55,647 nt of DNA from the NCBI GenBank assembly GCA_002722245.1, contig PBLA01000012.1, forward strand, positions 1 to 55,647, written 5' to 3'. Shown here in pieces: positions 33,623-43,494 of the stretch (its first letter is position 1; every line of letters begins with the position of its first letter). Position numbers and translations under genes: made by a program. Source of the DNA: Flavobacteriales bacterium (GTDB lineage Bacteria; Bacteroidota; Bacteroidia; Flavobacteriales_C; GCA-002722245). The notes beneath the pieces are model-generated. The model worked only from the letters and a program-made list of their open reading frames with translations, ran no database searches and was not told the origin of the DNA.

Positions 33623-35221
33623 ATGAGAAAACTTCAGATTTTAGCTAGTGTAATTTTAGCCTTGGGATGTACAAGCTTCTTAACGAGTGGAAAAAAGCAT
33701 GGTGGAAAACCTTCTGCTGTTAAACCCCTCGAAGTTGCAAATACGTCGCTATCTATGGAGGAAATGTTTGCATTAAAACACCCCAAACGTGAATTGAGAT
33801 CGGCGTGGATCACAACCTTTACTAACTTGGATTGGCCAAGTAAACGAGGATTAACCTCTGCTCAGCAAAAAGAGGAGTTCATGCAAATAATTAATGATTT
33901 TGAGGCAAATTCAATTAATGCTGTTATTGGGCAGGTTAGGGCCTCCTCCGATGCTTTTTACAAAAGTGAATTTTCTCCATGGAGTGAATGGTTAACAGGA
34001 ACTCAAGGAAAGGCTCCTGACAATGATTTTGATCCTTTGGCCTTTATGGTTGAAGAATGTCATAAAAGAAATATGGAGTTCCATGCTTGGTTTAATCCAT
34101 TTAGAGCTGTTTCTCACATTCGATTTTCGAGTGTTGCTGATGATCATATTACTAAAAGAAAACCAGAATGGTTTTTTCAATATGGTAATTCGGTTTATTA
34201 TAACCCTGGAATCCCTGAGGTGCGAAAATACATTTGCGACATCGTAAAGGAGGTGGTTCAAAATTATGATATTGATGGCGTACATTTTGACGATTATTTT
34301 TATCCATACTCTATTGAAGGTGAATCTATTCCAGATGAAAAAGAATTTCAAAAATATGCTCGCGGTTGCGATGATATTCACAACTGGCGAAGAGACAACA
34401 TTAATTTGCTTATTCAAGAGGTCAACCAAACAATAAAAAAGGAAAAAGCGTATGTCAAATTCGGCGTGAGTCCACTTGCGATTTGGAGAAATAAAAAGCA
34501 AGATCCAATGGGAAGTTATACAAACAGCGGCCAAACGAGTTTTGACAACTTATATTGCGATACTAAATTGTGGATAGAGCAAAATTGGGTTGACTATATG
34601 GCTCCTCAATTGTATTGGAGTACTTCTAATCAATTTGCGAATTTCAATCACTTGATTAATTGGTGGACGGCTCACGAAATTGAAAGGCATCTTTATGTGG
34701 GGCATGCGATTTATAAGTTAGACACACGGAATAGGCGAAGTTTTGGGACCGATGAGCTTATTAAACAGGTGGGAATCTCACGAAGTAATGATAAGGTTCA
34801 AGGTAGCATTTATTTTAGAGCAAAAGCTTTTGTAAGCAATCATCAAAATTTTCAACAAACCATTAGTGAGTCAATATACAAATATCCTTCACTTATCCCT
34901 GCAATGACTTGGCTGGATAGTGTTGCTCCTAGTGAGCCTTTGCGATTTAAAGCCCGTTTAAAAGATGAACAAATCACATTGAAATGGAGAGCCCCGAAAT
35001 ATGAATCATCGCAAGACTCGGCAGCATATTATGTGGTATATCGTTTTAATGAAGGGGAGTCGATTAATTTAAACTTATCCAATAAAATCATTAGTATTCA
35101 AAAAGAAACTTCTTTTATTGATTCTTCCGCTTCTGTTGAAAAATGCTACCAATATGCTGTAACTGCAGTTGATCGATTGCATAATGAAAGCGAAAAGTTT
35201 GCTTATAGTGAGCTAAAATAA
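33623..35221 (+). CDS. GHL10 (DUF187) family glycoside-hydrolase-like lipoprotein
   Basis: 532 residues from the ATG at 33623, preceded by AAGGA at close range. The lipobox region reads LALGCTS. The catalytic-like barrel starts with KRELRSAWITTFTNLDWPS and continues through NAVIGQVR, EFHAWFNPFRA, NPGIPEVRKYI, YDIDGVHFDDYFYPY, VKFGVSPLAIWRN and DYMAPQLYW, all typical of the GHL10 family. The last ~95 residues form an FN3-like domain (APSEPLRF..ITLKWRAP..YYVVYRFN). Related proteins (for example E. coli DigH) cut denuded peptidoglycan glycan strands; the same role is likely here but not shown. Confidence 0.9.
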   Translation: MRKLQILASVILALGCTSFLTSGKKHGGKPSAVKPLEVANTSLSMEEMFALKHPKRELRSAWITTFTNLDWPSKRGLTSAQQKEEFMQIINDFEANSINAVIGQVRASSDAFYKSEFSPWSEWLTGTQGKAPDNDFDPLAFMVEECHKRNMEFHAWFNPFRAVSHIRFSSVADDHITKRKPEWFFQYGNSVYYNPGIPEVRKYICDIVKEVVQNYDIDGVHFDDYFYPYSIEGESIPDEKEFQKYARGCDDIHNWRRDNINLLIQEVNQTIKKEKAYVKFGVSPLAIWRNKKQDPMGSYTNSGQTSFDNLYCDTKLWIEQNWVDYMAPQLYWSTSNQFANFNHLINWWTAHEIERHLYVGHAIYKLDTRNRRSFGTDELIKQVGISRSNDKVQGSIYFRAKAFVSNHQNFQQTISESIYKYPSLIPAMTWLDSVAPSEPLRFKARLKDEQITLKWRAPKYESSQDSAAYYVVYRFNEGESINLNLSNKIISIQKETSFIDSSASVEKCYQYAVTAVDRLHNESEKFAYSELK

Positions 35222-35283
35222 TTTTCTCTCATCTCTTTTTAATGCGACTTTAACCGCCTTATTTCAAGGAAAAGAAAGTGATA

Positions 35284-36705
35284 TTATTCAATTGATGTTT
35301 CAGATTCTGGATCCATTTGCTCGTCATGCTGAGAAAGATCTAATCCCATATCCTCTGCTTCTTCAGAAACTCTTAATGGTATGATTTTGTCTGTAATTTT
35401 ATATAACAACCAAGCTCCTCCAAAGGTGAATATTGACACGAGCACTAAGGCAGCCATGTGATGACCAAATATCCCCCATCCTAATTCACCATTAGGTCCG
35501 TGTAATAAACTAACGCCATCTGTAATTTCATCTGGACTTGGGTGAGCGAAAATAGCAGTGAGTATCATACCCATTATTCCACCAACACCATGACAAGCGA
35601 ATACATCTAATGTATCATCTAATCTTTTCATTGATTTCCAGTTCACCACAGAGTTTGAGACGATTGCCGTCATAAACCCAAAGAAAATAGCCTCTGGCAC
35701 AGTTACAAAGCCTGCTGCAGGTGTAATGGCTACTAATCCAACTACGGCTCCAATACACGCTCCGAGTGCTGAAACTTTTCTTCCATTAATTCGATCGAAA
35801 AATATCCATGTTAACATCGCAGCAGCTGAAGCTGTATTGGTAGTTATAAAAGCAATTGCAGCATCTCCACTTGATCCAAAGGCAGATCCTGCGTTGAATC
35901 CAAACCACCCAAACCAAAGCATACCTGTTCCAAGAAGAACAAATGGAATATTTGTTGGAGTGTGCCCTGCATTTCTTCGTTTTCCTAAAATAATTGCACC
36001 AGCTAGTGCGGCAAAACCTGCTGACATGTGTACTACTGTTCCTCCAGCAAAATCTTTAACTCCAAAATAATTTCCTAAAAGGCCTTGCGGGTGCCATACC
36101 ATATGACATAATGGACCGTATATAATGATTACAAATAAGGAAATAAAAATCATGTATGAAATAAATCTCATTCGCTCAGCAAAAGATCCTGTTACAATTG
36201 CGGGAGTGATGATTGCAAACTTCATTTGAAAAATTGCAAAAAGAATAAACGGAATTGTAGAGGCCATTTCCTTGTGCGGAAGAGTTCCAACATAATTGAA
36301 AAAATTATATGTAAATGGATTCCCCACAATACCATACTCCGATTCTCCAATTGTTATTGTTATTGATTCTCCAAAGGACAAGCTAAATCCCAAAACTACC
36401 CATATAAGCGAAACAACGCCCATACAGATAAATGATTGCAACATCGTGGATATTACATTCTTTTTCCCAACCATACCTCCGTAAAAAAAGGATAATCCTG
36501 GGGTCATTAAAAATACTAAACAAGAAGATGTGAGCACCCATGCTGTATCGGAGAAGTTAATTGCTCCGTCCGTTAAAAAATTTTGAAGCATCTCTGGGGT
36601 TTGTTTGGCCTCAGGCCAAAAAAGGGCAATAGTTGAAACCAACGCTACTAAGGCGAAGGAGGCAATCCATCTTTTTTCGATTTTCATGGGTCTAGTTTTC
36701 TCCAT
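35284..36705 (-). CDS. amt: Ammonium transporter (Amt/MEP/Rh family)
   Basis: About 473 residues with 11-12 membrane segments. It carries the family signatures: FFYGGMVGKKN after the second span, VVHMSAGFAALAGA with the first pore histidine, WFGFNAGSA, and CHGVGGIMGMI with the second pore histidine. The acidic C-tail (SEEAEDMGLDLSQHDEQMD) has the conserved GLDL.QH.E pattern. The promoter box overlaps the longest frame's ATG (36726), so the start is 36705 or 36687; 36687 has a GGAG upstream. It has an extra hydrophobic N-terminal segment, possibly a signal. No glnK/PII gene is adjacent, which is unusual for amt. Confidence 0.95.
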   Translation of the reverse strand: MEKTRPMKIEKRWIASFALVALVSTIALFWPEAKQTPEMLQNFLTDGAINFSDTAWVLTSSCLVFLMTPGLSFFYGGMVGKKNVISTMLQSFICMGVVSLIWVVLGFSLSFGESITITIGESEYGIVGNPFTYNFFNYVGTLPHKEMASTIPFILFAIFQMKFAIITPAIVTGSFAERMRFISYMIFISLFVIIIYGPLCHMVWHPQGLLGNYFGVKDFAGGTVVHMSAGFAALAGAIILGKRRNAGHTPTNIPFVLLGTGMLWFGWFGFNAGSAFGSSGDAAIAFITTNTASAAAMLTWIFFDRINGRKVSALGACIGAVVGLVAITPAAGFVTVPEAIFFGFMTAIVSNSVVNWKSMKRLDDTLDVFACHGVGGIMGMILTAIFAHPSPDEITDGVSLLHGPNGELGWGIFGHHMAALVLVSIFTFGGAWLLYKITDKIIPLRVSEEAEDMGLDLSQHDEQMDPESETSIE

Positions 36706-36723
36706 TTTATTAAAACAAGGGTG

Positions 36724-36755
36724 CAAAAATACGATGGTTCTAAAAAAAAAGCAAA
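36724..36755 (-). promoter_or_regulatory. Promoter of the ammonium transporter
   Basis: TTTG (36752-36755), 20-nt spacer, then TATTTTTG (36724-36731), exact to TAnnTTTG. Confidence 0.6.
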
Positions 36756-37115
36756 CTACCCCCTAAAAATGAGCCTCAAAATTATTTTTTTACTATAAAA
36801 ACAACATTACACACCCCTTTTTTTAAGGGTATAAAATTTATTTTAATAGTTTTTATATTTATTTATTCAATTTTATAGGGGTAGCGATTCAAAAAAAATG
36901 CATTTTAACTCCTAAAACCCTCATTTACTTTTTTTTGATAAAATAGGATTTTAATTATCTTTTCTTGCTTCTTTGGTTAATACCGAACACGAAAACTATA
37001 ATGAAGTAAAGGAATTCACTCTTAATTTGATGCTGAAAAATCATTTTCAATTTTACCGAATAAACGAATTGTAGTTTACCCACTAGATTGTGTAAGTAGA
37101 TTTTGGATGAAAAAG
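36756..37115. other. Gene-free AT-rich spacer
   Basis: About 360 bp with poly-A/T runs. I see no frame, hairpin or clear regulatory site apart from the neighbouring amt promoter. Confidence 0.5.
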
Positions 37116-38099
37116 TTATACCCTTCTTTTCCCTCTAAGATAAATCTTGTCACCTATTTGAGGGACATGATCAATTGACCAGTTATTCCTACGATATATG
37201 TCTTTTAGTTTTATACCATACTCTTGAGAAATTCGATAAAGATCATCTCCTTTTTGAAATACATGATGTTTTGATGATCCTTTTGATCGTTTGGGTTGTA
37301 AATAAATATTTGTCCCAATTTTTAACACAGTATCAGAATTACACTCATTGTAGCGATATAATCGGTTTATGGGTAATGCATTTTTTTTTGCGATACTGTA
37401 GTAGGTGTCTCCTTTTTTTACTTCAATATATTTAATCCAATTTTTTGAAGTTTTCACTTCTGGCACTGAGGGTCCAATATGGATTTCAAAATCATCATCT
37501 CCTTCCTCTTCGAGCCTTGCATGACTGCGATTATCTATCTCTTCTTTTATTTTTGGTTGTATGTCTTTAAATCTCCTCTTACTTTTTTTTCTTCTTTTTT
37601 TGGATACATACTGATTAAGATCATAACGTTCAATCATTTTAATTAGCAATGACGCATATTTGGGATTTGTAGCATAGCCTGCTTTTTTCAAACCTCTGCA
37701 CCAACCTTTATAGTCAGTCATTTTTAACTCGAAAAGAAAAGCATATCGTTTACTCCTTCTCAAAAAATCAGAATGGTCTCTGTAAGAATGCCAAACCGTT
37801 TTATATTTCCTGAAGCACTCATCTTTTTGATCATCGTCTATACGATAAATAGGACCTTTCCATTTAGAGTGACATTTTATCCCAAAATGATTGTTGGCTT
37901 TTCGAGCTAATTCACTATTCCCATAACCACTTTCCAACATTCCCTGGGCGAGGGTTATGCTTGCAGGTACTCCCGATCGATTCATTTCTTTTACGGCGTC
38001 CTCTTTATATCTGGCAATGTATTCTTCGGGAGTGATTTTTTTCCCAGCGATTGTACAAAGACTAAAGAAAATGAATGGTATGGCAACAAAAATTTTCAT
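37116..38099 (-). CDS. GH73 glucosaminidase with two LysM domains
   Basis: 327 residues from the ATG at 38099, 1 nt from the stop of the upstream barrel gene. Signal peptide ends TIAGK. The GH73-type domain (about 20-165) has ITLAQGMLESGYGNSELA with the likely catalytic Glu in ESG, then NNHFGIKC, and YATNPKYASLLIKMIE. A basic linker (KKRRKKSKRRFKD) leads to two LysM peptidoglycan-binding domains (about 225-270 and 280-325; KKGDTYYSIAK and QKGDDLYRISQ). It probably cuts the glycan strand of peptidoglycan during growth or division. It is the last gene of an apparent operon with the TPR and barrel proteins. Confidence 0.93.
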   Translation of the reverse strand: MKIFVAIPFIFFSLCTIAGKKITPEEYIARYKEDAVKEMNRSGVPASITLAQGMLESGYGNSELARKANNHFGIKCHSKWKGPIYRIDDDQKDECFRKYKTVWHSYRDHSDFLRRSKRYAFLFELKMTDYKGWCRGLKKAGYATNPKYASLLIKMIERYDLNQYVSKKRRKKSKRRFKDIQPKIKEEIDNRSHARLEEEGDDDFEIHIGPSVPEVKTSKNWIKYIEVKKGDTYYSIAKKNALPINRLYRYNECNSDTVLKIGTNIYLQPKRSKGSSKHHVFQKGDDLYRISQEYGIKLKDIYRRNNWSIDHVPQIGDKIYLRGKRRV

Positions 38100-38100
38100 G

Positions 38101-39786
38101 CTAGAAGTTGTAATCCACACCAACTAACATGTTAAACCCAAAATTTGAATATTGATCCCAACGTTGATGTTTGGTATTAAGAATATTATTTGTTTTTAGG
38201 AAAGCTCCCATTTTATCTGAGTAATTGTATCGAAAATCAATGTTGAAATCAAAAATAGGGTCAATTTTAATTGTTTGAGGACGATTATCACTATCGAAAG
38301 ATTTTAGTCCGAGTTGTTCCCCATAATAGAACAGATCTGTTCCCAAAACAAATTTATCCTTCAGCTTATAACTTAATCTCGTTTCCATATATATTTCAGG
38401 GAGTTGATATGCTTCATTTTCATATACATTATATGTATTATACTCCCCTCGGGCCAATAAATTCAATTTCTTTCCTTCATGTAAAAATTCCGCAAAAATT
38501 TGCTGATTTTCTACCCGATCCGTTATTATCTCAAACTGTCTTAATGGATTACTTTCTAAATTGTAATAAAGTGGCATGGACGCAAAATCTCGGTAACGTA
38601 ATCCTAAACTAAAACTAGAGTTTGCACTAAATGCACCTTTGAACCCTCCCATAAAATCAATTGGCGTACTGACATTTAGAATATTTTGATTATTTGCTAC
38701 AAACGGGTTTTCATAGATATAATCAAGGTATGAAAGTCGTTGAAAATCATTTTGAAAACGAGCAAATATATGAAGGACATCTTTCACAAATGAAAAGTCC
38801 GCCTCGGCATAAGCCATTGCGTTAAGCTTTTTATTGTCGGTTTGATAAAATGTTTTAGCACCAACTTTTAAATCCATTTGATCAAGTTTTAAATCGAAAG
38901 AAGGAAAAAGATTGAATAAAACCGATTCATGATCAAGTCCTGGACGACCAGAATTTAAATAACTAGCAGAATAATCCATATGAAATACCCCTTTAAACCA
39001 GGCATATTTTTTCCACTCCATATATTTGTTTGCACTACCGTTAAAATCTACTTTATGTTCTACAGTGGCCATATTGTCTAAGCTAAGTGCCTTGTAGTCA
39101 AGATTCACATGATACCCCCACTTCGTTTCATCTTTTAAGTTACTCTTTACTCCTCCTGTCACATGGTATCTTCCAACTCCTCTCTCCAATTGCTTTTCGC
39201 TAATCTGAAGAAATTGATCATTGTTAAATCCAAAAAAGTTCAGTGTATTGTTCTCATAATTTGCTGCACCATAAAGTAATTTACCTTCAAAGAATTTTTT
39301 CCCATAGAGCGAAACTTCCGAATTCCCGTAAAGGGCATCTGATGCTCCTCCAGTTGCTTGTTGCTGGGAAAAATGACTCATATCAAACCCTGCGCTGTAG
39401 TTTCTGTTTCTGATGGTTGAATAACTTAATTTTGCCATTGGGGCAGTTCTAAAATCATTCACCCCAAATGCTGCGTATCGCTTATTGATCTTTACTAAGG
39501 GTTCAGACATTCTAAGTTTAGGTGCCTTGATTGTTTTTACTTTGAAATTTGAAGGTGCTTTTTTATCCAAAAATTCATATTTCACCTCTGTTTCAATTTT
39601 GGCCGAATCTTTAAAAAGTGGGTCGTCACCAATTTTTTTACCATAATTAACCGTTACGTTCCCTGTTCCTTTAAGCACTATTTTCATTCCTGGTAATTGC
39701 TGGGTAGTATCTGGTGAAACCACTTGAGCTTTTACCATAGTAGTAATGAACAGAAGTACTATGATATTTTTAAATTTCTTTTCCAT
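38101..39786 (-). CDS. Outer-membrane beta-barrel protein, TonB-receptor-like without plug
   Basis: 561 residues, signal peptide ending MVKAQ. After about 90 residues of linker, the chain is a series of amphipathic beta strands (YSAGFDMSHFS, GKLLYGAANYENN, WGYHVNLDYKAL, FVLGTDLFYYG, FDFNIDFRYNYS), ending NMLVGVDYNF with a terminal Phe that the outer-membrane assembly machinery recognises. It resembles the barrel of small TonB-dependent-receptor-like proteins, but no plug is seen. The start ATG abuts the stop of the TPR gene (TAAATG). The tight coupling suggests one outer-membrane complex with the TPR protein. Confidence 0.8.
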   Translation of the reverse strand: MEKKFKNIIVLLFITTMVKAQVVSPDTTQQLPGMKIVLKGTGNVTVNYGKKIGDDPLFKDSAKIETEVKYEFLDKKAPSNFKVKTIKAPKLRMSEPLVKINKRYAAFGVNDFRTAPMAKLSYSTIRNRNYSAGFDMSHFSQQQATGGASDALYGNSEVSLYGKKFFEGKLLYGAANYENNTLNFFGFNNDQFLQISEKQLERGVGRYHVTGGVKSNLKDETKWGYHVNLDYKALSLDNMATVEHKVDFNGSANKYMEWKKYAWFKGVFHMDYSASYLNSGRPGLDHESVLFNLFPSFDLKLDQMDLKVGAKTFYQTDNKKLNAMAYAEADFSFVKDVLHIFARFQNDFQRLSYLDYIYENPFVANNQNILNVSTPIDFMGGFKGAFSANSSFSLGLRYRDFASMPLYYNLESNPLRQFEIITDRVENQQIFAEFLHEGKKLNLLARGEYNTYNVYENEAYQLPEIYMETRLSYKLKDKFVLGTDLFYYGEQLGLKSFDSDNRPQTIKIDPIFDFNIDFRYNYSDKMGAFLKTNNILNTKHQRWDQYSNFGFNMLVGVDYNF

Positions 39787-42700
39787 TTAGTTATTTTTTA
39801 AGGAATCTACTGGCTCCACAATTTTCAAATTAATGGAATCTAATTGCTCCTCTTCCTCTTCTTCAATTTCAAATAATTCTTCTGGTACATTTTCCTCATT
39901 TCCTATGTCTATAAGCACCTCTTCTTGCTCTTTAGGTTGGTGTAATGCTTTTTCAATGGCATCAATTTCATCCAACCGTCGATTTACCTCCTCAATAATT
40001 GATGGATCTTTATCGTGTTCTAAGACATTTTTTAAGGCGTACTTTGCATCAACTAATGCATCATTTTTTATGAGGTTATCGGATAAAAGAATATACCCCT
40101 TTGAATACCAAAAAGGATAGTTGGAAAATTCTTGTAAAAGCTGAATCGTAAGCTCTTGACTAGTTTTATAATCTTCCTTCAAATACTTGATGTATGCCAT
40201 TTGATATATAGCTTCTGCTGCCATCACTTTTTGTGTTTGTCCTGCAATTCTTTGATAGGCCGAATAGGCCGAGTCGTACTTATGTGATTTGAATAAAGCG
40301 TTTCCTAGTAATAGTCTTGCCTGAAATTTATTTGAATTTTCCACCAACTTATTCCCTTCTACTATTTGAGCGTACTTGGCTGTATTTTCAAAATCATCAA
40401 GGGCATTATATGCTGTCATTAGCCCTACAAGAGCGTCTTTTTCATATACATCATATTCTGTTTTTTCTGCAAGTAAGTGAAAACGTCCTATCGCCTTTTG
40501 ATATTCTTCATTTTCCATATAGATTGAAGAGGCTTTGTAGAGTGCTTCTTCTGTCCATTCTCCATACGGTGCATCAATAACATGATCAAAATAAGGAAGT
40601 GATGCTGCTTTATTTCCTTGAGCAAAATAACTTTCGGCAAGCATATAATTGGCATCCGTTTGGAACATTCCATTGGGAAAGTCTTTTAAATACCCCGAGA
40701 ACTTTACTATAGCTTTTGGAAAGTCTTTTTTGATGTAAACTGATTTAGAGCTTTCAAATGTTAATGTATCTTTTTCTCCAGTTGATACATCGGGCAATCC
40801 CGCGTTTGCACGAAAATTTAAATAACGCGCCTCATCATTGAGGTCAAACTGACATACCTGTTTTAATCCTCGAAGAGCGTTTCTGGCATACACAGATTTA
40901 GGGTCTACTGAAATTGATTTTTCAAACATTTCCGCTCCGAGCGAATAATTTTTTTCTCCTTCTCGAGCAATATTAGCCAGTTTATTATAGGACTGTTGAA
41001 CTAAAGGCACATTATTGGTGTAATTTGTCACAATGTCATTGAAGTATTTTTTTGCAATGTCATACTTTCTCAATCGCTCAAAGTACACATCTCCTGCCTT
41101 AAATTTTGCATCGTCTATGTATTTACTCTCTGGGAAATCGAAAATTAAATTTTCAAACGCTTCCGCTTCTAATTCATATTCATTTAATAGTTTGTACGCT
41201 TGCCCCAACTGAAAATATCCGTAATCCGTTTCCCTCTTCCCAAAAGACACCGCTTTTTTATAATATTTAACAGCATGAATCAATTCATTTTGTTGTGCGG
41301 CACCACTTAAACTATTACTTAGTATTAAGTAAGCATCGCCTGTTCTTAATAAAGCGTCTTTCACTTTGTCATCTGCAATATCCTTTTCATGCTTATTGAT
41401 GTAATCTCTAAATGACTTAATCGCAGGCCCATACTCTCTAAGCCTTAAGTTTACATAACCTAATTGATAATCAACTTCTTTATACTCGTTGATTAAAATA
41501 GCACCTGGAGTTCTCTGGAATACTTGATATTGTGATTTAGCAGCTTTAAATTCTTCAAGTCGATAAAGTGCCTCAGCCTTCCAGTAATTCGCTAATGCAG
41601 TGATTTGTCGATCTTCTTTTATTTGAAGAGATTTATTAAAATAGAATATCGCTTTTCGAAAATTCTCCTTACTCATTCGCTGATTATACCCCACAGGTTG
41701 ATGATTGAACTCCTGAATTCCCCTGTAATAGGTTACCTTTTGATAGGCATAATTCAACTCTGGTCCTTTATTTTTAATTTTTTCTAAGGCGGATATTGCT
41801 CTTGGATAATCCTTAGTATTAAGGTAAACGTTTAACAAAATTTTTCTGGCTCGATCGACATTGGCGGAATTTGGAAATTGCGCTATATAGTTCTCCAAGG
41901 CCATAATACTTTCATGGTAGGGATCAATGTCTAATTCAAAAGATAATTTTGCATAACTGAATAATGCATTTTCCGTGATTTCAAAATCATGTTGATTTAT
42001 GTGTGCATTTCTGAATGCTCTTCGCGCTGCTCTTTTATTGCCCAATTGTAAATAGCTATCACCTGCATAATACATAGACATTTGACCAATAGCTGTTTCG
42101 TCATCAGCAGCCTGATTTAGGTTTTCCAATGCTTTATCAAACTGCTTTTGTTTAAAATAGGCATACCCTAACTGAAAGTATCCCATAGTATCCATTACGC
42201 CAACCGCATTTTTATACTTTTCAAAATAAATTATTGTACTATCAAATTTTTCAAGTTTATAATACCCTTCTCCAACCAGCCTAGCTATTTCTGGTCCTCT
42301 CTTTGTATTTGCTTTCTTTGAAAAAGGACCTCCATATTCCACAAGCTCTTTATTTTTATTTTGTAAATACAAAATTTGAGTAATGTAATAAGGAACGATT
42401 GGTCCAAAAACAGAATCTGTTTCTAATGATTTAAATTCTTTATATGCTACTTCATTGTAATTAAACTTGTAAGATAAATGAGCATAATAGAATTGTGCCG
42501 AAGTTTGGTAATCACTCTCAATTTCTTTGGCTTGATGGAAAAGCTTTTGTGCCTCGGGAAATTTGTCTTTTCTAAATAAAGAATACCCATATTTAAACTG
42601 ATACTCAGGAACTTCAACATCTTCTAAATCATTTACATCAACTTGCTCATACCACCTTATTGCTGAACGAAATCTTTTTTTACGATAATTATACTGTCCT

Positions 42701-43032
42701 AATTGATAACGAGCCTTTCTAACTTTTGGACTTTGAGGGTGATGTTCTATAAATCGAATAAACAAATATTCGGCATCTTTATTAAATAATTCCAATGCGC
42801 AAACAGCAATGTAGTATTCTGCATTCATTTTCACCTCGGAATGTGGCTCCTCAATGGCATCAAAGGCTTGTTTAAATTTACGTTGTGCTGCTACATATTT
42901 TTTAGCTTCAAATAATTCTTGAGCTCTCTTGAAGGTAGCGTTTTCGTGCGCGTAAACTAAGCTTTGTTGAGCCTCTACAAAGCTTATGCTTAAGATACAT
43001 ATGAAAAACACTATTTTTTTGAATAAATTCAT
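39787..43032 (-). CDS. Large exported TPR-repeat protein
   Basis: 1081 residues. Signal peptide ends SFVEAQ. The chain is filled from about 30 to 1030 with tetratricopeptide repeats (for example YFQLGYAYFKQKQFDKALENL and YQLGQYNYRKKRFRSAIRWYEQ), about two dozen, some in the YbgF/BamD-like spacing. The last ~50 residues are strongly acidic (IEEEEEEQLDS). It is likely a periplasmic scaffold at the outer membrane. First of three genes with gaps of 0 and 1 nt, coupled to the barrel protein and the LysM glucosaminidase. Confidence 0.9.
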   Translation of the reverse strand: MNLFKKIVFFICILSISFVEAQQSLVYAHENATFKRAQELFEAKKYVAAQRKFKQAFDAIEEPHSEVKMNAEYYIAVCALELFNKDAEYLFIRFIEHHPQSPKVRKARYQLGQYNYRKKRFRSAIRWYEQVDVNDLEDVEVPEYQFKYGYSLFRKDKFPEAQKLFHQAKEIESDYQTSAQFYYAHLSYKFNYNEVAYKEFKSLETDSVFGPIVPYYITQILYLQNKNKELVEYGGPFSKKANTKRGPEIARLVGEGYYKLEKFDSTIIYFEKYKNAVGVMDTMGYFQLGYAYFKQKQFDKALENLNQAADDETAIGQMSMYYAGDSYLQLGNKRAARRAFRNAHINQHDFEITENALFSYAKLSFELDIDPYHESIMALENYIAQFPNSANVDRARKILLNVYLNTKDYPRAISALEKIKNKGPELNYAYQKVTYYRGIQEFNHQPVGYNQRMSKENFRKAIFYFNKSLQIKEDRQITALANYWKAEALYRLEEFKAAKSQYQVFQRTPGAILINEYKEVDYQLGYVNLRLREYGPAIKSFRDYINKHEKDIADDKVKDALLRTGDAYLILSNSLSGAAQQNELIHAVKYYKKAVSFGKRETDYGYFQLGQAYKLLNEYELEAEAFENLIFDFPESKYIDDAKFKAGDVYFERLRKYDIAKKYFNDIVTNYTNNVPLVQQSYNKLANIAREGEKNYSLGAEMFEKSISVDPKSVYARNALRGLKQVCQFDLNDEARYLNFRANAGLPDVSTGEKDTLTFESSKSVYIKKDFPKAIVKFSGYLKDFPNGMFQTDANYMLAESYFAQGNKAASLPYFDHVIDAPYGEWTEEALYKASSIYMENEEYQKAIGRFHLLAEKTEYDVYEKDALVGLMTAYNALDDFENTAKYAQIVEGNKLVENSNKFQARLLLGNALFKSHKYDSAYSAYQRIAGQTQKVMAAEAIYQMAYIKYLKEDYKTSQELTIQLLQEFSNYPFWYSKGYILLSDNLIKNDALVDAKYALKNVLEHDKDPSIIEEVNRRLDEIDAIEKALHQPKEQEEVLIDIGNEENVPEELFEIEEEEEEQLDSINLKIVEPVDSLKNN

Positions 43033-43249
43033 TTCGACAGATTATACCAATATTAAAAATAGTACTGAGAAGGTTTAGCAGACTTTATGCCAGAGTTTTA
43101 TTATCAACGTTTTGTTGTGAAATAAAGTATAGCTCGGATGTATTTCATTGTTAATACACTATTAAATATTTATATGACTGCAGATTTATTGCTTTTTTTT
43201 TACTGTTAATCAATTATTTACTTAACTTGCATCCATAATTTTTAATATA

Positions 43250-43441
43250 ATGGCAAAAGGTACAGTAAAATTTTTCAATGATTCGAAAGGATTCGGATTT
43301 ATTGTTGATGAAGAAACAGGAAAAGAAATTTTTGTTCACGTTTCTGGTTTAGTTGATGAAGTTAAAGAAAATGATGAAGTTACATTCGATGTAGCAGAAG
43401 GTCGTAAAGGTCCTAATGCAGTGGATGTAAAACTTTCTTAA
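43250..43441 (+). CDS. Cold-shock domain protein (CspA family)
   Basis: 63 residues, a single five-strand OB fold. RNP1 is KGFGFI (residues 14-19) and RNP2 is IFVHVS (27-32). It binds single-stranded RNA or DNA; family members act as RNA chaperones in cold or stationary phase. The start MAKGTVKFFN is standard. A 217-bp spacer precedes it; a long structured leader would fit cold-shock control but is not proven. A strong terminator follows at once. Confidence 0.96.
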   Translation: MAKGTVKFFNDSKGFGFIVDEETGKEIFVHVSGLVDEVKENDEVTFDVAEGRKGPNAVDVKLS

Positions 43442-43462
43442 GATATTTTTTTACTTGATTTT

Positions 43463-43486
43463 AAGGCTTCCAATATGGAAGCCTTT
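43463..43486 (+). terminator. Terminator of the cold-shock gene
   Basis: A 10-bp stem AAGGCTTCCA / TGGAAGCCTT with a short loop, followed by T5. It may also stop anmK transcription from the other strand. Confidence 0.88.
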
Positions 43487-43494
43487 TTTATGTG

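Noticed and set aside
33992-34534. 180-codon minus-strand frame
   Set aside because: Antisense to the well-supported GHL10 gene; no recognisable motif or start context.
36705-36726. Longest frame start of the ammonium transporter (ATG at 36726)
   Set aside because: It overlaps an exact -7 promoter box, so transcription would begin downstream of it.
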